Shown: piece after piece, positions 54,468 to 63,773 of the stretch
Numbering within the stretch: the first letter of the stretch is position 1
Layout of the letters: every line of letters starts with the position of its first letter
Assembly (NCBI RefSeq): GCF_017313265.1
Contig: NZ_JAFLQZ010000006.1
Location: 62,001 to 126,000 of the forward strand
Length of the DNA stretch: 64,000 nt
Source of the DNA: Hymenobacter telluris
GTDB taxonomy: Bacteria > Bacteroidota > Bacteroidia > Cytophagales > Hymenobacteraceae
Reading direction: 5' to 3'
Program-made: the position numbers and the translations under genes
Notes under the pieces: generated by a model
What the model saw: the letters and a program-made list of their open reading frames with translations, nothing else
Database searches by the model: none
What the model was told of the DNA's origin: nothing

Positions 54468-55034
54468 TTAGTTCAGGCGCGGATCGACGGGGTAGTTGGA
54501 TAGGGCCCGGAAGCGCCCACCTTTTTCCCGCAGAATCGCCTGCCAAAAGGCATCATTGTCCAAAGTAAAGACTTTCCCGGCAGCATCCGGATGCACAATC
54601 CAAACATTCTCCCCGATTTCCTCGGCGAGCTGCCCGGCCGTCCAGCCAGAGTAGCCAGCGTAGAAGCGGACGGCCTCCGGCGCCAGCTCACCACTAAGCA
54701 GTAAGCCCACCAGCACCTGGAAGTCGCCACCCCAGTACACACCCTGGCCCAGGTCAATGGCCTCGGGCACATCGGGGCGCTGGTGCAGGTAATGAAGGGT
54801 GTCGGGCTGCACCGGGCCGCCGATGAGCAGGGGCAGTTGCGCCACCGGCGAATCGGCGGGTACGGGCAGTTGCAGCACGTCGGACAGGTTTAGGTTGGAG
54901 GCGCGGTTGAGCACGAGCCCAAACGAGCCGTCCTCTTCGTCGTGCCGGCACAGCAGCACCACGGAGCGTTCAAAGTTAGGATCACCAAGGAAGGGCTGCG
55001 AAATCAGCAGGCTGCTGGAACGAAGACGAGGCAT
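54468..55034 (-). CDS. YqgE/AlgH family protein
   Basis: A 188-aa protein with the family motifs LLISQPFLGDPNFERSVVLL, EEDGSFGLVLNRAS, LLIGGPVQPDTLHYLH and FYAGYSGWTAGQLAEEI. It is the AlgH/YqgE fold, whose molecular function is not settled. Cytoplasmic; 71 bases upstream of the DUF349 gene on the same strand, divergent from pdxH. Confidence 0.95.
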   Translation of the reverse strand: MPRLRSSSLLISQPFLGDPNFERSVVLLCRHDEEDGSFGLVLNRASNLNLSDVLQLPVPADSPVAQLPLLIGGPVQPDTLHYLHQRPDVPEAIDLGQGVYWGGDFQVLVGLLLSGELAPEAVRFYAGYSGWTAGQLAEEIGENVWIVHPDAAGKVFTLDNDAFWQAILREKGGRFRALSNYPVDPRLN

Positions 55035-55342
55035 GGGTTTCTACTTAGTAATAGTGTGCACCTGGCGCAGGCCGATAGAAAGCAGGCCCGCGCTTGAATT
55101 CCAGACAGTGGAACGTAAATACGTACGTTTAGTACGTCAGACGGGCCGCCGGAGGTTCCCTGCCTATCGGCATTGTGTTACCTTGCGGCCCGGTTTGTTG
55201 CTGGTTATTCGTTGTAGGTTCTTGGTGGTTGGCTGTTCGACGCTTGCTTAAGCGTGGTAGCCAAGTCAACACACCACCCAAAATTAACCCTTCAACCCAA
55301 CCCCAAAATCGAAAAACGAAGAACCAAAAACCCACAACGACT
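55035..55342. other. Divergent intergenic region between AlgH and pdxH, with a word-type repeat
   Basis: About 308 bases with no gene. The first part has TACGTACGTTTAGTACG-like sequence (near 55119-55135). From ~55190, G/T words (TTGTTGCTGGTTATTCGTTG, GGTTCTTGGTGGTTGG) face A/C words (AACACACCACCC, GAAGAACCAAAAACCCACAA) that run up to three bases before the pdxH ATG, an imperfect palindrome of the group in the findings. Confidence 0.6.
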
Positions 55343-55993
55343 ATGCTCGACCCGCACCTGGCCGACCTGCGCAAAACCTACGCTCAGCGTACCCTTTCCG
55401 AAGCGGATGTGTTGCCCGGCGCTGTTCCTCAGTTTCGGGTGTGGCTCGATGAGGCCCTGCAAGCTAAACTGGACGAGCCCACGGCCATGACGGTTTCCAC
55501 AGTATCAGAGGAGGGCCAGCCGTCGGCGCGGGTGGTGCTGCTCAAAGGCCTGCCCGACGACGCGGGGTTTCTGTTCTATACCAATTACAAGTCGCGCAAG
55601 GGCCAGGAGCTGGCGGCCCGGCCGCTGGCCGCCCTCACGTTTTTCTGGCCGGGGCTGGAGCGACAAGTGCGGGTGGAAGGTCGGATAGAGAAAGCCCCTG
55701 ATTCGTTGTCGACCGAGTATTTCCAGAGCCGGCCGCGCGGCAGCCAGATTGGCGCCTGGGCCTCGCCCCAGAGTCAGGTAATCGAGAGCCGGGAAGCGTT
55801 GGAAAGCCGGGAAAAAGAGTTGGAAGCGGAATTTGCGGGTCAGAACCCACTCCCCCGCCCTGCGCACTGGGGCGGCTACATTCTGCGGCCGCACCGCGTA
55901 GAGTTCTGGCAGGGCCGCCCCAGCCGCCTCCACGACCGAATCGTGTATGAGCTGGCCGGTGACACCTGGCGCCTGAGCCGCCTGGCACCGTGA
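55343..55993 (+). CDS. pdxH: Pyridoxamine 5'-phosphate oxidase
   Basis: A 216-aa FMN enzyme that makes pyridoxal 5'-phosphate, the cofactor needed by HisC and many others. Motifs: [66 protein letters not shown] and the C-terminal RLHDRIVYE with RLAP at the end. ATG 55343 is chosen; in-frame codons from 55175 lie in the palindromic leader. Standard length. Confidence 0.96.
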   Translation: MLDPHLADLRKTYAQRTLSEADVLPGAVPQFRVWLDEALQAKLDEPTAMTVSTVSEEGQPSARVVLLKGLPDDAGFLFYTNYKSRKGQELAARPLAALTFFWPGLERQVRVEGRIEKAPDSLSTEYFQSRPRGSQIGAWASPQSQVIESREALESREKELEAEFAGQNPLPRPAHWGGYILRPHRVEFWQGRPSRLHDRIVYELAGDTWRLSRLAP

Positions 55994-55994
55994 G

Positions 55995-56107
55995 TCAATT
56001 AAAAATTAAGAATGAAGAATTAAAAATGGGGCGTTGCTTCCTGGATGCAGGAATTGACGCTCACTCCCGATTCATTCTTAATTTTTAATTCTTAATTTCT
56101 AATTCCT
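55995..56107. repeat. Word-type inverted repeat before the DUF1015 gene
   Basis: AATTAAAAATTAAGAATGAA and GAATTAAAAAT (55998-56028) face ATTCTTAATTTTTAATTCTT and AATTTC words (56072-56104). The words equal those of the 22081-22166 repeat; the GC-rich centre (GGGGCGTTGCTTCC...) differs. Confidence 0.8.
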
Positions 56108-56113
56108 TTCCCC

Positions 56114-57439
56114 TTGGCTGAAATTCAACCTTTGCGCGGCTGGCGCTACAATCCGGTGCTGAGCCAGCAAATAGATGAGTATGTGTCGCCGCTGTTTGAT
56201 GTCGTGTCGCGGAAGCAGCGGGAGGCCCTCTATCAGAACCCGCTCAACAGCATCCACCTTTCCGTACCGCGTGGCGACGATGCGGCTGGTGCGGCCCTAC
56301 AACGGCTCCAGGAGTGGCAGCAGGCCGGGGTACTGCGCCAGGACGAGCTGCCGGGCATTTACGTGTATTATCAGTACTTCCGGCTGCCGGGCAGTACCCG
56401 CGAGTTTTGCCGCAAAGGCTTTATGTGCCACATCCGGGCCTACGCCTGGCCTGAGGAGGTGATATTACGCCACGAAAACACGCTGCCGGCTTCCGTCAAC
56501 GACCGGGCCGAACTATTAGCTCGCACCGAGTTCCAGACCAGCGCCACTCACGGCCTCTACCGCGACGACGAGTTCACCTTGGAACGGTGGATGGACGAGG
56601 CCATGCAGGACCCGCTTTACGAAACCACCGAAGACTACCAGGGCGCCCGCGACGTGCTGGCCGTCATTCAGGACACCAACGTTATCCGGCAGTTTCAGGC
56701 GGTGCTGGCGCGGCGGCAGGTGATACTGGCCGACGGACACCACCGCTACGAAGGCTCCTTGGCGTATCGGCAGGCTCAGTTGGCGGCTACCCCCAACGCA
56801 ACCGGGCAGGAAGGCTGGAACTACCACCTGATGTACCTCACCAACTCGGCCGCCGACGACCTGCGGATTCTGCCCACCCACCGCTTGCTATTGGATCTGC
56901 CCGGCGCCCTCACCGACGCTGAGCTGCTGGCCCGACTGGAACCGTATTTCACGGTGCTGCCCAAGGAAGACGCCTACGACCTGCCCGAGCTGATTGCCGG
57001 CAAGCCCTGGGCGTTTGGGCTGTACTTGCAGGGCGGCCAGGCCTACAAAATCCGGCTGCGGCCCGAGGTGCACGCGCAGCTTAGCTGGGACACTACGCCC
57101 GAAGTAAAAGCGCTGGATTTGACGGTGCTGCACTTCTTTGTGCTGGAAAAAGCCCTGGGCTTAGTGGGCCTGGATGCCCAACGGCAATGGCCGGGTGTGG
57201 CCTACGTGCGGAGCTTTTCAGAGTGCCTCACGCGGGTGGATGCCGGCGAGGCCCGCGCCGCCTTTATTACCAACGAGGTAACCATGCAAGAGGTGGAGCA
57301 AGTCTGCCATTCCGGGGCCGTTATGCCGCCCAAGTCCACCTTTTTCTACCCCAAAACTATTGGTGGCTTCCTCTTCAGCAGCATCCGCGCCGAAGAAACC
57401 ACCCATCCGTTTTTAGTTGAATTGATGACTGATTGTTGA
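56114..57439 (+). CDS. DUF1015 family protein
   Basis: A 441-aa soluble protein that starts at TTG 56114 (MAEIQPLRGWRYNP), directly after the palindromic leader. Family marks are the N-terminal IQPLRGWRYNP, DVVSRKQREALYQNPLNSIHL, YVYYQYF, the central ILADGHHRYEGSLAYR (a likely active-site segment) and VMPPKSTFFYPKTIGGFLFS near the end. DUF1015 proteins (COG4198) are widely conserved; a relation to serine-kinase/ParB-like folds has been proposed but I cannot judge it here. It is upstream of maf, with another repeat between them. Confidence 0.93.
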   Translation: MAEIQPLRGWRYNPVLSQQIDEYVSPLFDVVSRKQREALYQNPLNSIHLSVPRGDDAAGAALQRLQEWQQAGVLRQDELPGIYVYYQYFRLPGSTREFCRKGFMCHIRAYAWPEEVILRHENTLPASVNDRAELLARTEFQTSATHGLYRDDEFTLERWMDEAMQDPLYETTEDYQGARDVLAVIQDTNVIRQFQAVLARRQVILADGHHRYEGSLAYRQAQLAATPNATGQEGWNYHLMYLTNSAADDLRILPTHRLLLDLPGALTDAELLARLEPYFTVLPKEDAYDLPELIAGKPWAFGLYLQGGQAYKIRLRPEVHAQLSWDTTPEVKALDLTVLHFFVLEKALGLVGLDAQRQWPGVAYVRSFSECLTRVDAGEARAAFITNEVTMQEVEQVCHSGAVMPPKSTFFYPKTIGGFLFSSIRAEETTHPFLVELMTDC

Positions 57440-57542
57440 TTGCTGGATGGTTGCTTGACAACCTTTCATCGTTGCGGGTGTGCCAAACAACGAACAATTC
57501 AACAATCAGCAATTCGGCAATACAACAATTTAACAATCAATC
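57440..57542. repeat. Word-type inverted repeat between the DUF1015 gene and maf
   Basis: GATTGTTGATTGCTGGATGG and TTGCTTG words (57430-57458) face AACAATTCAACAATCAGCAA, TACAACAATTTAACAATC words (57494-57539). The right arm is A/C/T-rich with few G and ends about four bases before the maf ATG. Confidence 0.7.
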
Positions 57543-57543
57543 C

Positions 57544-58122
57544 ATGCACCTCATTCTGGCCTCTAACTCGCCGCGGCGGCGGCAGCTGCTCACCGACCTA
57601 GGCGTGCCCTACACGGTACGCTTGCAGGAAGTGGACGAGTCGTTTCCGGCGCACCTGCGCCGCGCCGAGGTTGCCGAGTACCTGGCCGCTCACAAAGCCA
57701 GCGCCTACCGGGCCGGCTTGGCCCCCGACGAGGTAGTTCTTACGGCCGATACCATCGTTTGCCTCGATGATGATGTGCTCAATAAACCTGCCGATACCGC
57801 CGAAGCCATTCGGATGCTCACCCGCCTGCAAGGCCGCGCCCACGACGTATTCACGGGCGTGTGCCTGCTTGCCGGCGACGGCCGGCAGGTGGTCTTTTCC
57901 GACCGAACCACCGTACACTTTCGCGCTTTATCCAACTCAGAAATAGCACACTACGTCCATACCTATCAACCATTGGATAAAGCCGGAGCCTATGGGGCAC
58001 AGGACTGGATTGGGATGGTAGCCGTGACGCGGCTGGAAGGCTCTTACTACAACGTGATGGGCCTGCCCGTGCACCGCGTCTGGGACGAGCTGGCGAAGCT
58101 GGGCTTCCCGCTGGCCGTCTGA
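57544..58122 (+). CDS. Maf-like nucleoside-triphosphate pyrophosphatase
   Basis: A 192-aa member of the Maf/HAM1-like family that hydrolyses non-canonical or specific NTPs (dTTP/UTP type) to NMP. Motifs: LILASNSPRRRQLL (phosphate loop), the ADTIV motif with its catalytic Asp (VLTADTIVCLDD), GRAHDVFTGVCLL, and GAYGAQDWIGMVAVTRLEGSY. ATG 57544 after the palindromic leader. It is 13 bases before the membrane protein gene. Confidence 0.95.
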   Translation: MHLILASNSPRRRQLLTDLGVPYTVRLQEVDESFPAHLRRAEVAEYLAAHKASAYRAGLAPDEVVLTADTIVCLDDDVLNKPADTAEAIRMLTRLQGRAHDVFTGVCLLAGDGRQVVFSDRTTVHFRALSNSEIAHYVHTYQPLDKAGAYGAQDWIGMVAVTRLEGSYYNVMGLPVHRVWDELAKLGFPLAV

Positions 58123-58135
58123 TTTGTTCCGGCTT

Positions 58136-59887
58136 ATGCCTGCCCCTTCAGCCATTTCCTTCCGCTTTTTTGTGGCCTTCGGGCTGTTGTGCATGCTGGC
58201 GGGCAGTGGGTTTCTGCTGCTGATTTTTGGGCCCACCTCCTACGCCCAAGTGCAAGAGTTGGGTCGCCACACTTACCACGAAGGCGGTTACCGCTACCTA
58301 CCGCTGGCCGTTACCCCAAGTAGCTACCAGTTGTTGCGCTACGGCTTGGTGGCGGTAGCGCTTGGCAGTTTCGGTGGATTGGTGGCGCTGAGCAGCAACC
58401 ACACCACCGCTTTCCGGCGAGAAGCTCAACTATTCAGGCAGGAGTGCTATCAGGCTTGGGTAACGCTGGGTAGCGTGTGGCAGCAGCTGCCACGGCTGGA
58501 AAAGCTGATAGCCTGCGGACTACTGGCGCTGATTCTGGCCGTACGGGTCTGGTACCTGATTAATTATGTATTGGGCACCGATGAAGTAGCTTCCTACGAC
58601 TATTTTGTGCGGCCGGGCCTGCTGACCATTAGCTGCTTCTACCCCATTCCCAACAACCACTTACTGTTCAATTTCACCTGCTGGCCGCTTACCTTCTTCA
58701 CTGATAATACCCGGCTGGTGATGCGCCTGCCCACGTTTGCTGCTTCGATGGCAGGTACCACTTTCGGCTACCTGCTGTTGCTGCGCTGGAGCAATTTTCG
58801 GGTAGCTACGCTGGCTACGGGCCTTTTTAGCTTGCTGCCGTTGAGCTTATACTACGCAGTAGCGGGCCGAGGCTACTTTCTGCAGCTCACGCTGTTGCTG
58901 CTGGCCTTTTTTGCGGCGCTAGCAGTGCTGCGGAGCCGTACGTACCAACGGCTAGGTTGGGCGGTGTTTATTGCTACCAGTATTCTGGGCTTCTATGCTA
59001 TTCCTACGTTTCTGTACCCGTTCGTGTCGTTGGCACTGGGGCTTTTGCTGGGGCTGGGGTGGCAACGGCGCTGGGCAGAGCTACGGCAATTGGCGCTGGC
59101 GAGCTGTATTGTTGGGGTAGTGACGGCCTTGCTGTATTGGCCGGTAATCTGCGTGTCGGGTCTACAGCAGCTGATAGGCAACCGCTACGTAGCTACAATG
59201 TCCGACACCGCATTCTGGCCTCAATACCTGAAGTATCTGCGCATTTTGGCGGATATGCTGGCCGGTAACGGGCGGGTGGGTATGGTAGCAGGTGGCGGCC
59301 TGCTTGTTCTGGGGCCCGTTTGTATCTGGCTACTGCCGCGCCCACGGCAACTACTGGCTATGCTGGCCTGGCTGCTACTGCTGCTGCCACTGCCGCTCAT
59401 GGCCTTTCAGCAAGTACAAGTACCCGCTCGCGCATTGCTGTATACCAGTTTCTTGGGCTGCGTACTGGGCAGTTTAGTGGCAACTTTTTTCCTCGACCGG
59501 CTGCGGCTACCGGCCCGGTGGCAACTGGCACTAGGCCTGCTGGTGGTGGCAGCGTACGGCGGATATCAGTTTCGGCGGCAGCTGGCTCCGCACCAGGATG
59601 AGGTGCGGGAGCACAACCAAATGCAAGCCGCTTATGCCTGGCTGACCCAGCAAAGCAATCCGCGGGTGCTCTTAGCGGCCCCTGATTACGAGTTGTACTT
59701 CCGGCATTACACCCAGCAAGAACACCGGCCAATGTTGCTGCACACCACCCCCGCGCCGGGCCAGGTCTACAATTTCACTGTTCAGAGACAAGGCGCCGAC
59801 TCATTGCCCGCCTGGGCCTTACCCCCCTTCTACTTCCCGGTGTACCGCAACAATTTCGTCGTGATTTATGCCCGTGCGCGCAACTAG
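58136..59887 (+). CDS. GT39/ArnT-like membrane glycosyltransferase
   Basis: A 583-aa polytopic membrane protein with ten or more helices. The first extracytoplasmic loop has LGTDEVASYDYF, the Asp-Glu motif of GT-C enzymes that use polyprenyl-phosphate sugars (protein mannosyltransferase, ArnT). NNHLLFNF and ARGYFLQLTLLLLAFF are further matches to the family layout. The last ~90 residues are a periplasmic tail (QSNPRVLLAAPDYELYF). ATG 58136 is used. It would move a sugar onto a lipid or protein at the outer face of the inner membrane. It follows maf closely. Confidence 0.8.
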   Translation: MPAPSAISFRFFVAFGLLCMLAGSGFLLLIFGPTSYAQVQELGRHTYHEGGYRYLPLAVTPSSYQLLRYGLVAVALGSFGGLVALSSNHTTAFRREAQLFRQECYQAWVTLGSVWQQLPRLEKLIACGLLALILAVRVWYLINYVLGTDEVASYDYFVRPGLLTISCFYPIPNNHLLFNFTCWPLTFFTDNTRLVMRLPTFAASMAGTTFGYLLLLRWSNFRVATLATGLFSLLPLSLYYAVAGRGYFLQLTLLLLAFFAALAVLRSRTYQRLGWAVFIATSILGFYAIPTFLYPFVSLALGLLLGLGWQRRWAELRQLALASCIVGVVTALLYWPVICVSGLQQLIGNRYVATMSDTAFWPQYLKYLRILADMLAGNGRVGMVAGGGLLVLGPVCIWLLPRPRQLLAMLAWLLLLLPLPLMAFQQVQVPARALLYTSFLGCVLGSLVATFFLDRLRLPARWQLALGLLVVAAYGGYQFRRQLAPHQDEVREHNQMQAAYAWLTQQSNPRVLLAAPDYELYFRHYTQQEHRPMLLHTTPAPGQVYNFTVQRQGADSLPAWALPPFYFPVYRNNFVVIYARARN

Positions 59888-60029
59888 ACTACGGTTGCAG
59901 CTTGAGAGCGTAGATAACAAAAAACAAATTCTTTCTAAAAGAAAACCAACTTGGAAAAACTATTTTCCATTTAATTAGTACAGAATATTATCAGTATATT
60001 CACACTGACACACCCTTCTGTACTTTCCT

Positions 60030-60308
60030 ATGCAAGCCGTTCCCTTCAGCCAGCAAGAGTCTTCCGCTCTTTTAGCCAACTTTCAGCAGCAGAACTACCA
60101 TCAGTTTTCGTACGGCATTATTCGTAAAGTACTGGAAACAAAGCACTACCATACCAACGAACCGCTCGTGGTAAACGCCCTCATGGAAGTAATGGGCAAT
60201 GTGCTCGACCAATTCAAGGTTGCCGACGCCGACCAAGAATTTGTACAGCAGCTTTCCACCGGCTTATACAATCTCCTGCTGCAAGTGGAATGCGTGGAGG
60301 CTAATTAA
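60030..60308 (+). CDS. Small helical protein, unknown function
   Basis: A 92-aa soluble protein, mostly helical: SQQESSALLANFQQQ, YGIIRKVLETKHYHTNEPLVVNA and EVMGNVLDQFKV are amphipathic. No Cys cluster, signal or membrane segment. The 140 bases before it are AT-rich, and the ORF begins at the first ATG after TACTTTCC (60021-60028). It converges on the EamA gene. I do not recognise the family. Confidence 0.65.
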   Translation: MQAVPFSQQESSALLANFQQQNYHQFSYGIIRKVLETKHYHTNEPLVVNALMEVMGNVLDQFKVADADQEFVQQLSTGLYNLLLQVECVEAN

Positions 60309-60324
60309 ACGCACGTTGCGGCGA

Positions 60325-60762
60325 CTAATGCCCTCCGCGGGCCAATAGGGCAATGCCTCCCACCACCAGCAGCAGCCCTATGGCTTGCGGCCAGGCCAAC
60401 GTTTCGCGCAGTACCAGCACACCCAGCACGGCCGTTAACAGCACCGATCCTCCCACGATAAGAGGCGTGCCAACCGAAGCCGGAGCGCCTTTGCTGTACA
60501 CGGCAAAAGTCAGGATTTCCGCTACCCCAATGCTGGCCCCGGCTAAAGCCGCCAAGGCTAAACCACGGCTAGTAAATAGCGTAGCTGGCAGCGTGCCGCG
60601 CAAGTACAGCAGCAACAGCAGCCCCGCTCCTACCAGAGCGGCTACCACCTGCAATACCACGGCCCCTGCCATTGCGTGAATCTGCCCGGCAGCGGTCTTA
60701 ATCAATAGGTTGTAGCAGGCCATGCCCAACGCGGCGCAGGCCGCCAGCGCCAGCCAGTTCAT
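60325..60762 (-). CDS. EamA/DMT-type half transporter
   Basis: A 145-aa membrane protein with five likely helices (LALAACAALGMACYNLL, AVVLQVVAALVGAGLLLLLYL, ALAALAGASIGVAEILTFAVY, PLIVGGSVLLTAVLGVLVL, AIGLLLVVGGIALL). This is one EamA unit, half of the usual ten-helix exporter, so it would work as a dimer. The end GLLLVVGGIALLARGG is typical. Substrate unknown. Its start overlaps the stop of the DUF4259-like gene by four bases. Confidence 0.88.
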   Translation of the reverse strand: MNWLALAACAALGMACYNLLIKTAAGQIHAMAGAVVLQVVAALVGAGLLLLLYLRGTLPATLFTSRGLALAALAGASIGVAEILTFAVYSKGAPASVGTPLIVGGSVLLTAVLGVLVLRETLAWPQAIGLLLVVGGIALLARGGH

Positions 60763-61187
60763 GCCTCGTCTGGAGTAGCTCCGTCGGTATCCGCGTCCTG
60801 GAGGCGGGCCAGCAGATCCTGCTGAAGCTGCTGCCAGCTGGCGTATTCTTCGCCTGTAGCCCGCGCTGCCTGTAGCTCCGACCTCTCCAGCACGGCCTGT
60901 ACGGCTTCTTCGGCCAGTTCGCGGAGGTCTTCGCCATCGGCATCAAGGTGAACTACGGCTGGCAGCAGACCGGGCGGCAAATCGGCGGCGGGCTTGCCGA
61001 GTACGGCGGCTACTATTTCGGCGGCGGCCAGGGCTACGTGCGCATCATCCAGGGCTACGGTACCTTCTTCCTCGGCAGCTGTGGCCAGCGCCTCATACAG
61101 CATCGCCTCGTTCGGGTTTTCCAAAAACTCCTCGGCGAAGTCCGCCGCTGCATCATTGTCGAAAGTGTAGTGGCTCCAGGTACTCAT
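60759..61187 (-). CDS. DUF4259-like protein
   Basis: A 142-aa acidic, Ala-rich helical protein: MSTWSHYTFDNDAAADFAEE is the usual opening of DUF4259 proteins (small proteins beginning MGxWGxxxFxNDxAxDF), followed by AHVALAAAEIVAAVLGKPA. Cytoplasmic. It is translationally coupled to the EamA half transporter. Function unknown. Confidence 0.8.
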   Translation of the reverse strand: MSTWSHYTFDNDAAADFAEEFLENPNEAMLYEALATAAEEEGTVALDDAHVALAAAEIVAAVLGKPAADLPPGLLPAVVHLDADGEDLRELAEEAVQAVLERSELQAARATGEEYASWQQLQQDLLARLQDADTDGATPDEA

Positions 61188-61267
61188 AGGGCGTGGTATG
61201 GTGGGTAGCAGAAGGCTATTAGTACGTGGAATTCCCTCTTATGGTCAATAGCCAGGCAAACAGTTCC

Positions 61268-62257
61268 TTACCTGAACTTCTCTTTGAGCAGCTCGATTTC
61301 CACGGCTGGCGCAATCTTCTCGTAGAGGATGTGGTACGCCGCCGACGTAATGGGCATGGCTACTTGCAGCTTTTTATTGAGTTCGTAGATGCTTTTCACG
61401 GCGTAGTAGCCCTCGGCTATCATGTTCATTTCCAGCTGTGCCGACTTCACCGAGTAGCCCCGGCCCACCATGCTGCCGAAGGTGCGGTTGCGTGAAAACT
61501 GCGAGTAGGCCGTCACCAGCAGGTCGCCGAGATAGGCCGAGCCCGACAGGTCGCGGGGCTGGGGGTTGAGGGCGTGCACGAAGCGGCGCATTTCCTGCAC
61601 GGCATTGCTGACCAGCACCGCCTGAAAATTGTCGCCGTAGCCCAGGCCGTGCGCAATGCCCGCGGTGAGAGCAATGATGTTCTTCATCACGGCGAAATAC
61701 TCGATGCCATCCAGGTCTTGGGCGGGGTTGGCTTTCACGTAGCGGTTGCGCAAGAGCCGGCAGAAATCCTCGGCCAGCACAGAATCGGGCGAGCCGATGG
61801 TGAGGTAGCTTTGCTTTTCCAGCGCCACTTCCTCGGCGTGGCACGGCCCGGCCACCACCCCAATTTGGGTGTGCGGTAGCCGAAACCGCTCGGCCACGTA
61901 GTCGGTTACCAGCACGTTTTTGCCGGGAATCATGCCCTTGATGGCAGAAATAACCCGCTTGTTGCGTAGCGCATCACGGTCCAGCTTTTCCAGCACACCC
62001 TGCACAAACGCGGCCGGCACGCCCAGCACCAGCCAGTCGGCCTCCTTCACCACCTCTTCCAGGTCGGTGGACGGAAACACGCGGGTCAGGTCGTGGGCCA
62101 CCGACGAGAGGTAGCGGGGGTTGTGGCGGGTGCTGCGCAAGTGCTGCACGTCGTCTTTGGAGCGCAGCCACCAGCCCACGCGGGACCCGTTTTCCGACAA
62201 AATTTTGGTGAGAGCAGTGGCCCAGGAGCCGCCGCCGAGCATGGCTATTTTTTCCAA
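61268..62257 (-). CDS. gpsA: NAD(P)-dependent glycerol-3-phosphate dehydrogenase
   Basis: A 329-aa enzyme that reduces dihydroxyacetone phosphate to glycerol-3-phosphate for phospholipid synthesis. MLGGGSWATALTKIL is the nucleotide-binding loop; GPCHAEEVALEK, the catalytic Lys in FAVMKNIIALTAGIAHGLGYGDN, and YLGDLLVTAYSQFSRNRTFG are the family signatures. The start is taken as TTG 62257 (then Glu-Lys-Ile-Ala-Met): the ATGs further upstream (62305, 62323) lie in or beyond a terminator hairpin. Separate transcription unit from the efflux adaptor. Confidence 0.94.
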   Translation of the reverse strand: MEKIAMLGGGSWATALTKILSENGSRVGWWLRSKDDVQHLRSTRHNPRYLSSVAHDLTRVFPSTDLEEVVKEADWLVLGVPAAFVQGVLEKLDRDALRNKRVISAIKGMIPGKNVLVTDYVAERFRLPHTQIGVVAGPCHAEEVALEKQSYLTIGSPDSVLAEDFCRLLRNRYVKANPAQDLDGIEYFAVMKNIIALTAGIAHGLGYGDNFQAVLVSNAVQEMRRFVHALNPQPRDLSGSAYLGDLLVTAYSQFSRNRTFGSMVGRGYSVKSAQLEMNMIAEGYYAVKSIYELNKKLQVAMPITSAAYHILYEKIAPAVEIELLKEKFR

Positions 62258-62296
62258 TTCGGTGGGATGTAGGAGCTGAACAATCAGGTAAAAAAG

Positions 62297-62330
62297 AACC
62301 GTCATGCTACGTGTGCGCAGCATGACGGTT
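62297..62330 (-). terminator. Terminator of the efflux adaptor gene
   Basis: AACCGTCATGCT (62297-62308) pairs perfectly with AGCATGACGGTT (62319-62330). On the minus strand the hairpin is followed by CTTTTTT. Its outer core matches the ends of the 37-bp repeat at 25530-25623. Confidence 0.88.
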
Positions 62331-62363
62331 TTGCGGAGGCCAGGCGGCCTGGCCCGGCTACGG

Positions 62364-63773
62364 TTAGTTGCCTTCGTTGGGGCTTTCTTTCAGGGCTTCC
62401 TTATTGAGGCTTTTGGCATCCTTCACATCCACCAACGTGCCGTCTTTCAACGTTTTGGCCACCGCCCGGAACGGCCCACTCACCACCTGCGTACCGGCTT
62501 GCAGCCCGCTCAGAATTTCGATGTTCTGGAAGTCGCTGATGCCGGTTTTCACGGGCGTCAGCACGGCTTTGCCGTTCTTAATAACGAAAACCACTTCCTG
62601 CACGTCGGCGGCTTTGGGGGCCGCTGCAGTTTCCGGAGAACCGCCGCCACCACGGCCCACGCGCACGGCGGGGGTTTTGGCCGCGTCCTTGTCGGCCGTC
62701 ATGGTGCTGTCGGAGCGGGTGGTAACGGCGGCCAGCGGCACACTCAGCACGCCGGTTTTTCGGTTGGTGATGATGTCCACCGAAGCTGTCATGCCGGGGC
62801 GGAACGGTACCGTGGTACGGCCATTCACGGTGCGCTGCAAGTGGCGGTACGAGTCGGGCAGCAGCCGGATGCGCACCTCGAATTCGGTCACAGCTTCGGC
62901 CGTTAGGGCGTCCTTGGCGGTGTTGGCAATGCTGGTTACCAAGCCCCGGAACTTCTCGTCCTTGCTGGCGTAGGAGTCCACTTCCACCACGGCCGAGTCG
63001 CCGAGCTGCACGTTGATGATGTCGTTTTCATTCACGTTCACCCGCACTTCCATAGAATTCAGGTTGGCAATGCGCATGATTTCGGTACCCGCCATCTGCG
63101 ACGTACCCAGCACCCGCTCGCCTTTCTCCACGTTCAGCTTGCTCACGGTGCCGCTTACCGGCGCGTAGATGGTGGTTTTGTTGAGGTTTTTGCGGGCATC
63201 GTCCAGGCTGGCCTGGGCGCTGGCCACGTTGCTTTGGGCGGCCCGAATGCTCTGGCGGGCGCTGTTCAGCTCTTCCTGCGAGGCTTCGTAAGCGGCTTTG
63301 GCCGCCTCATAGTCGGCCAGCGAAATCACCTTTTGCTTGTAGAGCGAGGCATTGCGCCGGTAAGTCAGCTCGGTTTGCTTGGCACTGGCTACCAATTGCT
63401 GCAACCGGGCCTGGGTCTGGCCCACGTTGGCGCGCTGGGTGTTCACCACCGCCGACTGCTGATTAACCAGGGCCTGGTAGTTGTCGGGGCGAATGCGCAG
63501 CAGCAGCTGGCCTTTCTTCACTGAGTCGCCTTCCTGCACATACAGCTCAATAATCTCCCCCGATACGTCGGGCGAAATCTTCACTTCGGTTTCGGGCTGC
63601 ACTTTGCCCGAGGCACTCACCTGCTCCACAATGTTGGCGGTAGTAGCCTTGGCTGCCGTTACCTCCGTACCGGTTGGCTTGCCCCACCAGCCCTGTTTCT
63701 TCCCCACTACAAAGCCACCAATCAGCACAACGGCCAGGATCAGAAGAGTGTAGAGTAAGCGGTTATTTTTCAT
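62364..63773 (-). CDS. Efflux periplasmic adaptor (membrane fusion protein)
   Basis: A 469-aa HlyD/MacA-type adaptor. One N-terminal transmembrane helix (LLYTLLILAVVLIGGFVVG); biotinyl-lipoyl-like halves SGKVQPETEVKISPDVSGEI (~63-82) and KTTIYAPVSGTVSKLNVEKG; a long coiled-coil hairpin between them (~115-230, ANVGQTQARLQQLVASAKQTE ...); then beta-barrel and membrane-proximal domains (~250-440). The tail is charged and disordered. It precedes nothing on its own strand but the terminator, and follows a TolC-like gene (edge of window), so it belongs to a tripartite exporter whose pump may lie outside the window. Confidence 0.93.
   Translation of the reverse strand: MKNNRLLYTLLILAVVLIGGFVVGKKQGWWGKPTGTEVTAAKATTANIVEQVSASGKVQPETEVKISPDVSGEIIELYVQEGDSVKKGQLLLRIRPDNYQALVNQQSAVVNTQRANVGQTQARLQQLVASAKQTELTYRRNASLYKQKVISLADYEAAKAAYEASQEELNSARQSIRAAQSNVASAQASLDDARKNLNKTTIYAPVSGTVSKLNVEKGERVLGTSQMAGTEIMRIANLNSMEVRVNVNENDIINVQLGDSAVVEVDSYASKDEKFRGLVTSIANTAKDALTAEAVTEFEVRIRLLPDSYRHLQRTVNGRTTVPFRPGMTASVDIITNRKTGVLSVPLAAVTTRSDSTMTADKDAAKTPAVRVGRGGGGSPETAAAPKAADVQEVVFVIKNGKAVLTPVKTGISDFQNIEILSGLQAGTQVVSGPFRAVAKTLKDGTLVDVKDAKSLNKEALKESPNEGN

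Noticed and set aside
62258..62323. Upstream ATG starts of gpsA
   Set aside because: They fall in or beyond a clear terminator hairpin, and the added residues are not typical of GpsA.
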